Source: Neobacillus sp. DY30 (GTDB lineage Bacteria; Bacillota; Bacilli; Bacillales; Cytobacillaceae). From it: a DNA stretch of 64,000 bases. This document shows, in pieces, positions 7,482-15,017 of the stretch. Below the pieces are notes generated by a model. That model had not been told where the DNA came from. It worked only from the letters and a program-made list of their open reading frames with translations, and searched no databases. Within the stretch, counting starts at the first letter, position 1, and every line of letters begins with the position of its first letter. The DNA is taken from assembly GCF_030123065.1 (NCBI RefSeq), contig NZ_CP126093.1, positions 934,001 through 998,000 on the forward strand, in the 5' to 3' direction. The translations under genes and the position numbers were made by a program.

Positions 7482-9064
7482 AGGCGTTAATTGTTGATGA
7501 TGAAAAACATGTGCGAGAAGGTATTAAGATACTGGCTGATTGGGAACAAAATGGAATTCTAGAAATATATGAGGCGGGAAACGGTGAAGAAGCGATTCAG
7601 CTTATCAAAGCTGTTCGACCAGAGATTATCTTCTCAGATATGAAGATGCCAAAAGTGGACGGAACTCAGCTTTTAGAATGGATAAAGGAAAATCAGCCAG
7701 ACAGTAAGACCATTGTGGTGACTGGCTATGATGACTATCATTATATGAGAAAAGCGATTCATTTCGGCAGTTCAGATTATCTATTAAAGCCTATTGAGCC
7801 TGAAATTTTGAATCAAACATTGGAAAAAGCTGTTAATGAGTGGAAGAAGGAAGAAGAGGATAGGAAGAGAAAAGAAACGAGCTCCCTGCTCATTAATGAA
7901 ATGAAACCTGTTTATCTAGATCGTAAGTTGACACAGTTAATGAACAGCGACAGTATTCAGGATGAATTATATAAAGAATTTGAATGGTTACAACCATCTC
8001 GGTCATACATTCTTGCTCTTGTCCGAGTAGAAGGAAAGACGATAGAGGCATTTAAAGGAGATCGAGATTTAACCTATTTCTCAATCTTAAATGTTATTAA
8101 TGAAATTTTGATGGAGTATAAGTGTGGAATTGGGTTTCGGTACTTATCAAAAAAAGGTCAAATTATCATCATTTTTTGGGACAAGTTCGAGCAAATCGAA
8201 AGTCTATTAATTCGAATGTATCGAACACTAAAGAATGTAATGGATATTTCTTGTCCCATTGCACTTGGGAAACCAATAGATAGCAGCACCAAGTTGATTG
8301 ATTCCTATCATCATGCCAGAAAGGTTTTATCAAGAAGAAATATCTTGATAGAGAGTGAGAGTAGAGTTTTTCTATCCGGAATACAATCAACACCAATGGT
8401 TAAGGATTTGATGTCCTATGCAGCAAGTATTGAATTAGCAGTCAAAAGTGGTGAAATGGGTGCTTTTGAAGAAGTAATACATCAAATTGAACAGGATATT
8501 ACAGAGAAAAACTATTTATCAACCAGGCAGTTGTTACATTTAGAAAATGAGTATATGGTCATAAGCAATAAGTGGTTTAAGTATTATAAGATTCCGTTAA
8601 AGGTATCCGAAGAAATGGAAGAAAGAATAGATTTATTTTTTGATTCAAGCGGCACATTTAAATTAGAAGCATATAAAACAAGAATAAAACGTGAAATCGC
8701 TATCTTTTTGAAAAAAGTGAAGAAAAGTACGCTGCACAAAAACAAAAGTATCATTAAAGATATTGAAAAGTACGTTCAGGAGAATTTTGACCGGGATGTA
8801 AAACTGCAGGAGATTTCAGAACATTTCTATATCAGTAGAGAATATATCTCAAGGAAATTTAAACAGGAATTTAATGAGAACATCTCCGACTATATCGTAA
8901 GAATTAGAATGGACAAAGCAAAATCTCTATTGAAGAATAGTCAGTTAAAAATCTATGAGATTGCGAACATGATTGGCTATCAAGATGATAAATATTTTCG
9001 GAAGGTATTTAAAAAGGTTGAGGGAATTACTCCAAATGAGTACCGAGCAGAATATGAGAACTAG
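7478..9064 (+). CDS. Response regulator with AraC-type DNA-binding domain, YesN family
   Basis: 528 residues. The receiver domain at the N-terminus (MKALIVDDEKHVREG; phosphoryl-acceptor Asp54 in FSDMKMPK; the conserved Lys in DYLLKP) is followed by a coiled-coil linker and a poorly conserved middle region. The last 100 residues hold two helix-turn-helix motifs of the AraC family (ISEHFYISREYISRKFKQEF and YEIANMIGYQDDKYFRKVFKK). Starts inside the kinase gene (ATGA overlap). It probably activates the divergent sugar ABC operon and, judging from the shared 43-base element, may act at the ThuA-like gene at 25846. Confidence 0.94.
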   Translation: MKALIVDDEKHVREGIKILADWEQNGILEIYEAGNGEEAIQLIKAVRPEIIFSDMKMPKVDGTQLLEWIKENQPDSKTIVVTGYDDYHYMRKAIHFGSSDYLLKPIEPEILNQTLEKAVNEWKKEEEDRKRKETSSLLINEMKPVYLDRKLTQLMNSDSIQDELYKEFEWLQPSRSYILALVRVEGKTIEAFKGDRDLTYFSILNVINEILMEYKCGIGFRYLSKKGQIIIIFWDKFEQIESLLIRMYRTLKNVMDISCPIALGKPIDSSTKLIDSYHHARKVLSRRNILIESESRVFLSGIQSTPMVKDLMSYAASIELAVKSGEMGAFEEVIHQIEQDITEKNYLSTRQLLHLENEYMVISNKWFKYYKIPLKVSEEMEERIDLFFDSSGTFKLEAYKTRIKREIAIFLKKVKKSTLHKNKSIIKDIEKYVQENFDRDVKLQEISEHFYISREYISRKFKQEFNENISDYIVRIRMDKAKSLLKNSQLKIYEIANMIGYQDDKYFRKVFKKVEGITPNEYRAEYEN

Positions 9065-9068
9065 CGAT

Positions 9069-9104
9069 AAGCTGTGAATGCTCTTCATTCACTGCTTATT
9101 TTTT
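9069..9104 (+). terminator. Terminator after the two-component genes
   Basis: GTGAATG-ctctt-CATTCAC, extended by AAGC/GCTT across a T-T mismatch, followed by a T-rich run (ATTTTTT). Confidence 0.85.
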
Positions 9105-9163
9105 GCAATAGGAAAAAGAATGAATTTTTTGTAAATTAATTTATGAATAATTCACTATGTTTA

Positions 9164-9202
9164 TTTACATGACTTTAACCAAGTCTAAATGGTAACTACA
9201 TA
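9164..9202 (+). promoter_or_regulatory. Possible PhoP box array upstream of the glycerophosphodiesterase gene
   Basis: Hexamers TTTACA (9164), TTAACC (9175), TAAATG (9186) and TACATA (9197) follow one another in exact 11-base steps. Bacillus PhoP binds tandem TTAACA-like hexamers with five-base spacers. The first two fit well, the last two poorly. Confidence 0.35.
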
Positions 9203-9269
9203 TGTGCTAAACAATTCCCCCGTAGAATTTTATTTGTAATAGCAGACAAATAAAAGGGAGATGGAGAAA

Positions 9270-10097
9270 ATGAAAAAAGCATTTGTGATTGGAGCAGGCC
9301 TGACTTTTAGTTTATTATTTAGTCCTTTGCAACAGGCTTTTGCAGCAGAAACAACAGGGGAACTACGAAAAGTGGATAATGTTGCTCACCGTGGTGCAAC
9401 AGGGTATGCACCAGAAAATACAATTGCCGCTTTTGATAAAGGCGTCGAAATGAAAGCAGATTATATTGAAATTGATGTCCAAAGAAGCAAGGATGGGGAA
9501 TTGGTCATCATTCATGATACAACGGTTGACAGAACAACGGATGGGACGGGCAGTGTGAAGGATTTAACCTTTAAACAAATTAGAAGCCTTGATGCTGGCA
9601 GCTGGAAGGGGGAAGAATTCAAAGGTGAAAAAATCCCTGCTTTTGATGAAATTCTTGACCGTTATCACGGAAAAGTAGGTATTTTAATCGAATTAAAGGC
9701 ACCTGAGCTTTATCCTGGAATTGAAGCACAGGTTGCACAGGAATTAAAGGAGCGCAATCTCGATAAACCACAGAATGAAAAAATTATTATTCAATCGTTT
9801 AATTTTGAATCTATGAAAATAACTAACAGCCTGCTGCCAAAGGTTCCGATTGGTGTCCTTACATCCAATAGAGCCCACACAACAGAACAAGCTTTGAAAG
9901 AATTTGCAACGTATGCGGATTACTTTAACCCAAGCTACGGAATTGTATCTAAAGAATTGGTTGATCAAGTACACTCACTTGGAATGAAAATTCAATCCTG
10001 GACGGTTCGCAGCCAAGAAGCAGCTGATTTCCTTTTAGAAATGAACGTAGATGGAATCATTACGGATTATCCTGATTATGTAGACCCAAGGAAATAG
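9270..10097 (+). CDS. Secreted glycerophosphodiester phosphodiesterase, GlpQ type
   Basis: About 275 residues with a Sec signal peptide (KKAFVIGAGLTFSLLFS, cleavage probably after QAFA). The GDPD signature is complete: VAHRGATGYAPENTIAAF, the metal ligands in YIEIDVQ and IIHDTTVDRTT, ELKAP, and the closing WTV...GIITDYP. It hydrolyses glycerophosphodiesters to glycerol-3-phosphate and an alcohol outside the membrane, supplying phosphate or glycerol. ATG 9270 is chosen because GGGAGATGGAG then serves as ribosome-binding site; the ATG at 9261 lies inside it. The closest B. subtilis relative is GlpQ, a Pho- or glycerol-controlled enzyme. Confidence 0.93.
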   Translation: MKKAFVIGAGLTFSLLFSPLQQAFAAETTGELRKVDNVAHRGATGYAPENTIAAFDKGVEMKADYIEIDVQRSKDGELVIIHDTTVDRTTDGTGSVKDLTFKQIRSLDAGSWKGEEFKGEKIPAFDEILDRYHGKVGILIELKAPELYPGIEAQVAQELKERNLDKPQNEKIIIQSFNFESMKITNSLLPKVPIGVLTSNRAHTTEQALKEFATYADYFNPSYGIVSKELVDQVHSLGMKIQSWTVRSQEAADFLLEMNVDGIITDYPDYVDPRK

Positions 10098-10099
10098 GA

Positions 10100-10400
10100 C
10101 AAACTATCAGGTACTGTTTCCTTAATGGGCCGTTCTAAAGTAAGCAGAGAGCACGCAGCAAATAGCTTGTGAGCTCTTTGTTTTGGCTTGTGGCTAGACG
10201 GCGTTTTTCAATCATGATATAGCGCCATAGACCCAGTAGCTTATCTTCCAAATCGTTTCTGGAGACAGCCGGCATTTCGGAAGTGTTCCACCATTCCTCC
10301 ACCCATCACCTTCGATACTAAATGATAGTTGCCGCTGTTTTGGTCTGCCATTTACCAGTAGTTCATCAATCTCATTTTTTGAACTTACCACTCAAAACTT
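10100..10400 (-). pseudogene. Decayed fragment of an AraC-family regulator (paralogue of 36799-37575)
   Basis: No long frame remains, but minus-strand translation in shifting frames gives DKLLGLWRYIMIEKRR, matching DEKLLSLWRQIMMEKRR of the intact regulator. Further pieces are LLTLERPIKET (intact: LFLERTVRET), ELLVNG and SGNYHLV (intact: ELLVEDG, SGDYHLV). Order and strand are preserved, but several frameshifts separate the pieces. The N-terminal cupin start and the whole DNA-binding end are missing. It lies directly after the glycerophosphodiesterase stop codon. Confidence 0.8.
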
Positions 10401-10655
10401 TAGCCTTTTGGTGCTCTTTTATTACTAAAAATTTCACGAAGTGCTGAAAAACGGGGAAAACTCCACACACTTAATTCTTGCTTTTATATATATTGCTTGG
10501 GTTTATCTACTTTTCTTTCTTACCCATGTTATGAAGGAGAAAATAATAGACAGAGAAAAAAGGAATACGTAAAATGTCCAAGGATAATCAATGATTACTT
10601 CCGACTGCCACGGCCAAAGAAATTTTTCCATTTTCAATTTCAACTCCTATTCACA
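10401..10655. other. Non-coding gap with no recognised feature
   Basis: Together with the AraC remnant this fills the gap between the glycerophosphodiesterase and the germination permease. Short frames starting near 10530 and 10574 end after 6-13 codons. No convincing promoter or terminator was seen. Confidence 0.5.
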
Positions 10656-11762
10656 CTAGTAGCCGCTTTTTTCCATTTTAGCGTTCGATATTTTCTTACG
10701 AATAAGTACCAGAATCAATAGCAGACCAGGAAGGTACAGATACATTATTAGTCCAGGCTGCCCAAGATACGTTGTTGAAAACCAATGTTCTGATGTGCTC
10801 TTGGACATTGTCAATCCTAAAAATAAGACAACAGCTCCAATAGGAAAAACGAGTGACCTGCTGTCACGAAGGGACAACAATAGCTGTATTCCCCGAATGG
10901 CTCCATACATTTGGATTGTCACTTTAAAAAAGGCGGTTCCCATAAAGTACAAAATTCCCAATGCATCTAGGTTTTCGAGAAAGTCCGCAACAGAGATGAC
11001 TTTGACTAATCGGTATAAGGGGTACCTGCTCGTTGAAAAAGTGCCTTCGCCAAAGACAAGAATCGCCAGTGCATCGAAGCTGGAAAGGAGAATTCCATAT
11101 ACAATGGAGGCTAAAAGAGTCGCTTTAATTATCCTTTTTGAAGGTGCACATAATGTCCAGATCATTGCAAACTCTAGGGTCTCCCCAAATGATTGTTGGA
11201 TACCTGCCGGCCATACAGCTTTCCAAATACGCCCCCATCCTTCCCCCAAAACCGGCTGCAATCGCCCGATATCGGTTATATCAGAGGAATATATTAAGAT
11301 GATCTCAATCAAAAACAACACTAAAATGACAGGTAATATTATTTCTGCTAGCCGGGCTAGAACCTCAATTCCACTAAACAATGCATAGGTGATGGCAATC
11401 ATAAATATGCCAAGTATGACCCAATTAGGTGTACCCGGTAAAATGGTCGTTGGGATGAGATCCTTTATATCCCCCAGTGTACGACCCGCGTTATATAAAA
11501 AATGAAGGCAATAAAACCAAGAAATTGGGGTTCCCAGCCAAAATCCAAATTGGGTAGGAAACCATTCAACTAGGGTTAATCCCGGCTGCAGACGCATTAA
11601 GATCAGATACATTAAGATAAGACATGTCCCGATTCCGGTAGATAGCAAGGTAGACAGCCAAGCATCTCTTCCGGCTGCAGAGGCAAATCCAAATATCACC
11701 GAAGTGCCAATCTGAAACAATAGGGTAAGCATAAATAATTGACCGGAGGATATTCTCTCCAT
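10656..11762 (-). CDS. Spore germination permease, GerAB/GerKB family
   Basis: 368 residues with about ten membrane helices and the amino-acid-permease-like profile of the germinant receptor B subunit: ISSGQLFMLTLLFQIGTSVIF at the N-terminus, the FSGIEVLARLAEIILP block, and a basic tail RKKISNAK. The B subunit forms the germinant-binding membrane part of the GerA-type receptor in the inner spore membrane. A strong AGGAGGTGG site precedes the ATG. It is transcribed away from the A and C subunit genes that begin 120 bases away, whereas these genes are usually co-transcribed in the order A-B-C or A-C-B. Confidence 0.94.
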   Translation of the reverse strand: MERISSGQLFMLTLLFQIGTSVIFGFASAAGRDAWLSTLLSTGIGTCLILMYLILMRLQPGLTLVEWFPTQFGFWLGTPISWFYCLHFLYNAGRTLGDIKDLIPTTILPGTPNWVILGIFMIAITYALFSGIEVLARLAEIILPVILVLFLIEIILIYSSDITDIGRLQPVLGEGWGRIWKAVWPAGIQQSFGETLEFAMIWTLCAPSKRIIKATLLASIVYGILLSSFDALAILVFGEGTFSTSRYPLYRLVKVISVADFLENLDALGILYFMGTAFFKVTIQMYGAIRGIQLLLSLRDSRSLVFPIGAVVLFLGLTMSKSTSEHWFSTTYLGQPGLIMYLYLPGLLLILVLIRKKISNAKMEKSGY

Positions 11763-11882
11763 GGTTTCGCCACCTCCTATCCCAACTTTTGTTATTCAAC
11801 AGTTATTAACGTAAACAAAATTTAGTAATTTATTTAATAAATGGTTAAAATAAGAAAAATTTTTAGGGAAAGGGGGATAGAG

Positions 11883-13484
11883 ATGCGGCTATTGCGATGG
11901 TTAGAAAAGAAAATCTTAAAATCGAATCAAAATGGTGATCATCGTTTATTCAACAAGGCGGGGAATTTACATTCTAACCAACTTAAAGGTCAATTTCACG
12001 ATGAAATAAAGCAGTTGAAAATGATTTTTGAACGATCTTCCGATATTGTGTTCCGTGAATTTCAGCTAGGCGGGATACAAAAAGGAGGGCTTATTTTTTT
12101 AGATGGCATGGTGGATAGCCAGATTATTGATTCTGACGTGGTGAAACCCTTATTGGATTTTGGGAAGAGGGCGTCTCTTTCTGCAACAATACCTCTAAAA
12201 GAAATGGAAGCTTTTCTTCGGGATCAAGTTATCTATGTATCACAGGTGAGTATAGGACAGACAATGAAGGAAGTCGTGGATCATATTTTGAATGGGGGAA
12301 CGGTTTTATTATTGGAGGGAGTAAAACAATCCCTATTTATTAGCGCCCCAGCATGGCAGATGAGATCTGTTGAAGAACCTTCGACGGAAGCGGTGATCCG
12401 TGGTTCTAGAGAAGGATTTACAGAGAACCTTAGAACCAATACCAGTTTGATTCGCAGGAGATTAAAAACCCCTCAGCTTAAAATGGAAGAGATGACGGTC
12501 GGACGGTTATCTAATACGAAAATCGCTATAACATATCTCGAGGGAATTGCAGAGCAAGCTCTTGTTGCAGAGGTAAAGGAAAGGATAGGGCAAATTGACA
12601 TTGATGCAATTTTAGAAAGTAATTATATTGAAGAACTCATTCAGGACAACCCCTATTCAGTTTTCCCCCAAGTGAACAATACCGAACGACCGGATAAAGT
12701 AGCTGCTTATTTATTGGAAGGGAAAATTGGGATTCTGGTTGATAATACGCCCTTTGCTCTCCTTGTACCTGTTTCGTTTTATGAAATGCTCCAATCGAGT
12801 GAGGATTACTATCAGCATTTTATGGTTTCGACCGTCATCCGATGGCTTCGCTTTTTTATGTTGGCAGGCGCCTTGTTATTGCCCTCTCTTTATATTGCAA
12901 TAACTGCCTATCATCAAGAAATGCTTCCAACTACTCTTTTACTAAGTGTCTCTTCCGGGAGGGAAACCGTTCCCTTCCCAGCCTTTGTCGAAGCCTTAAT
13001 TATGGAAATATCCTTTGAGGGCTTGCGGGAAGCTGGTGTTCGTCTGCCGCGGCCCGTTGGACAGGCCGTGAGTATTGTTGGAGCTCTTGTGATTGGGCAG
13101 GCGGCCGTGCAAGCCGGAATTGTATCTGCATCGATGGTCATTATTGTTTCGATTACCGGTATATCTTCCTTTATTTTTCCTGCCTTCAGTCAAGGGATTG
13201 CCATTCGTTTACTTCGATTTCCCATGATGATCTGTGCAGCGACATTGGGTTTGTATGGCATCTTAGTGGCAACGTTGATTCTTTTGACCCATATGGCACG
13301 GCTTCGCTCTTTCGGTGTCCCTTATTTGTCACCAGTGGCACCTTTGAATTTAACTAGTCTGAAAGATATTTATGTTCGTACACCATGGTGGGGAATGATT
13401 AATCGTTCCGATCAAACTGGGAAAAAGAATCAAGAACGGATGAATCATTTCATGCGTCCACGGCCGCCCCGTCGAAGGAACTAG
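11883..13484 (+). CDS. Spore germination protein, GerAA/GerKA family
   Basis: About 533 residues. A soluble N-terminal half (LKMIFERSSDIVFREFQLGG; ILESNYIEELIQDNPYSVFPQ; ERPDKVAAYLLEGKIGILVDN) is followed by five or so membrane segments with the conserved FEGLREAGVRLPRPVGQAVSIVG loop and a Pro/Arg-rich tail. These match the A subunit of germinant receptors, a ligand-responsive channel in spores. ATG 11883 is chosen because AAAGGGGG stands before it; the first ATG at 11841 lacks a ribosome-binding site. Forms an operon with the C subunit gene 27 bases downstream. Expected to be made in the forespore under sigma-G, but no clear sigma-G promoter could be recognised. Confidence 0.94.
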   Translation: MRLLRWLEKKILKSNQNGDHRLFNKAGNLHSNQLKGQFHDEIKQLKMIFERSSDIVFREFQLGGIQKGGLIFLDGMVDSQIIDSDVVKPLLDFGKRASLSATIPLKEMEAFLRDQVIYVSQVSIGQTMKEVVDHILNGGTVLLLEGVKQSLFISAPAWQMRSVEEPSTEAVIRGSREGFTENLRTNTSLIRRRLKTPQLKMEEMTVGRLSNTKIAITYLEGIAEQALVAEVKERIGQIDIDAILESNYIEELIQDNPYSVFPQVNNTERPDKVAAYLLEGKIGILVDNTPFALLVPVSFYEMLQSSEDYYQHFMVSTVIRWLRFFMLAGALLLPSLYIAITAYHQEMLPTTLLLSVSSGRETVPFPAFVEALIMEISFEGLREAGVRLPRPVGQAVSIVGALVIGQAAVQAGIVSASMVIIVSITGISSFIFPAFSQGIAIRLLRFPMMICAATLGLYGILVATLILLTHMARLRSFGVPYLSPVAPLNLTSLKDIYVRTPWWGMINRSDQTGKKNQERMNHFMRPRPPRRRN

Positions 13485-13511
13485 AAGAGTCTTGGTTTGG
13501 AGGAGAACGCA

Positions 13512-14684
13512 ATGAGAAAACGAGGAGTCCTGATCATCAACTGCATCTTAATAGTCTTACTGACTGGCTGTTGGAGCAGAATAGAGGTCAATGATCTTTC
13601 AATCGTAATGGCTACAGCCATCGATAAGATGAATAATGGAAAATTCCGTGTCTCGGTTCAGGTAGCGATTCCAAAGCAGCTTGGACCTGTTGGTGCCGGA
13701 GGTACTGGATCCGGAGATGGAACTACCGTTCTTATTTCAGAGACAGGAGAATCAGTGATGGACGCTATTCAGAGACTTCAAGTAAAATTACCTCGTCGTA
13801 TTTTCTTTTCCCATTCCCGGAATCTAATCATTGGGGAAAGGGCAGCCAGGGATGGTATTTTTCAGACTCTAGATTTCATTTCGAGAGTAAGGGAAGCACG
13901 GTTGCGTAGTTTTATATTGTTTACAAAGGGAGAAGCAGCACCTCTTTTGAAACTGACTCCTTCCATGGAGAGATACACTTCAGAAACTATTAGGGAAGAG
14001 CAGAAAATGGGAGCGGGAGTTCGGATCAGAATTAAGGATTTTATCGATATGCTTACAACTGAAGGGATTTCCCCTCTTGGTGCTCAAGTTGCCATTATGC
14101 CTGAAGAAAAGGGCGGGGAAAATTCCAAGCAGACTCCCGCTATCGTTGGAACGGCAGTTTTTAATGAGGATAAATTGGCAGGATGGATGAATGATCAGGA
14201 TACATTGGGGGTGCTATGGATTCGTAATGAAATAGAAAAAGCTAACATCACGGTGACGGTACCAAAGGAAAAGGGAGGGGGAAAAATCGGTGTTCAGCTT
14301 ATGAAAGGACAGTCAAAGGTGAAACCGATTCTTGAGAAGCGTAAGGTAAAGATGAACGTGAGTATTAATGCGGAAGTTGAACTCTTTGAAAATGGCTCGA
14401 AATTAGATTTAGGCAACCCGAAAGAGTTGCACTATGTTCAAACACTGCTGGAAAAGGATGTAAAGGAAAAATGCCGATTAGCTCTCGATAAGGGGCAAAA
14501 CCAGCTACATTCCGATATATTTGGGTTTGGTAATGCTCTTTACCGCACCTATCCGAAAGCATGGAAAGAACAGTATAAAAAACAGTGGATGGAGGAATTC
14601 CCCGAGCTCGAGGTGAGTATACATCCCCATGTTTCCATCGTCCGTACAGGGCTTACCATTAAGTCTCCAGAAATGAAAGATTAA
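13512..14684 (+). CDS. Germinant receptor lipoprotein, Ger(x)C family
   Basis: 390 residues with a lipoprotein signal (LLTGCWS, lipid Cys20) and the family pattern WSRIEVNDLSIVMATAIDK, QRLQVKLPRRIFFSHSRNLIIGE, TAVFNEDKLAGWM, and the C-terminal DKGQNQLHSDIFGFGNALYRTYPKAW. GGAGGAGAACGC before ATG 13512 fixes the start; the ORF opens five codons earlier. The C subunit is lipid-anchored to the inner spore membrane and is needed for receptor function. It completes the receptor with the genes at 11883 and 10656. Confidence 0.94.
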   Translation: MRKRGVLIINCILIVLLTGCWSRIEVNDLSIVMATAIDKMNNGKFRVSVQVAIPKQLGPVGAGGTGSGDGTTVLISETGESVMDAIQRLQVKLPRRIFFSHSRNLIIGERAARDGIFQTLDFISRVREARLRSFILFTKGEAAPLLKLTPSMERYTSETIREEQKMGAGVRIRIKDFIDMLTTEGISPLGAQVAIMPEEKGGENSKQTPAIVGTAVFNEDKLAGWMNDQDTLGVLWIRNEIEKANITVTVPKEKGGGKIGVQLMKGQSKVKPILEKRKVKMNVSINAEVELFENGSKLDLGNPKELHYVQTLLEKDVKEKCRLALDKGQNQLHSDIFGFGNALYRTYPKAWKEQYKKQWMEEFPELEVSIHPHVSIVRTGLTIKSPEMKD

Positions 14685-14699
14685 AATGAAGAAGCAGCA

Positions 14700-14730
14700 A
14701 GACTCCGTTATTGAGACGGAGTCTATATTT
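14700..14730 (+). terminator. Terminator of the ger A-C operon
   Basis: AGACTCCG (14700-14707) pairs with CGGAGTCT (14717-14724), followed by ATATTTAT rather than a clean T run. Confidence 0.7.
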
Positions 14731-14818
14731 ATGATTTACGTGCAATGTAAATGTACCGGTGGCCATTAAGAAGTAAACTAATCCTGCAATCAAAAATTAA
14801 CCAATTCTAATTCTACCC

Positions 14819-14847
14819 TTGATAGATATAATCAAATGAACTAGAAT
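14819..14847 (+). promoter_or_regulatory. Sigma-A-type promoter of the LamG-GH32 gene
   Basis: TTGATA (14819-14824) and TAGAAT (14842-14847) with a 17-base spacer, ending 23 bases before the RNA antiterminator sequence. The rest of the gap from 14731 shows nothing recognised. Confidence 0.6.
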
Positions 14848-14870
14848 GATAGGTAAAATTCAAAATCGCA

Positions 14871-14962
14871 GGATTGTGACTGGTTAGCAGGCAAGACCTA
14901 AAATGAGTTAAGGACAGAATGTACCTTTGTGTATAAGTCCTTACCATTTTAGGTCTTTTTTA
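14871..14962 (+). promoter_or_regulatory. SacT/SacY/LicT-type RNA antiterminator (RAT) overlapping a terminator, copy 1
   Basis: GGATTGTGACTG at 14871, then GCAGGCAAGACC at 14888, match the RAT motif bound by BglG/SacY-family proteins. The right end of the RAT (from 14893) is also the left arm of a long terminator: AAGACCTAAAATG pairs with CATTTTAGGTCTT (14945-14957), an inner TTAAGGAC/GTCCTTA extends it, and a T run follows. The two structures exclude each other, so antiterminator binding would permit reading into the GH32 gene 55 bases downstream. The cognate protein is probably that of 23495-24355. Confidence 0.9.
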
Positions 14963-15017
14963 TTTGCTATTTAACACAGCCTAACGTTTAAATCATATTA
15001 AATAAGGAGTTTTTCAG

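Noticed and set aside
10795..11388. 197-codon plus-strand ORF inside the germination permease
   Set aside because: It is antisense to a clear GerAB-type membrane protein, has no ribosome-binding site, and its sequence has no family features.
11763..11840. Sigma-G promoters for the ger genes
   Set aside because: Expected on biological grounds, but no pair of elements with correct sequence and spacing was convincing on either strand.
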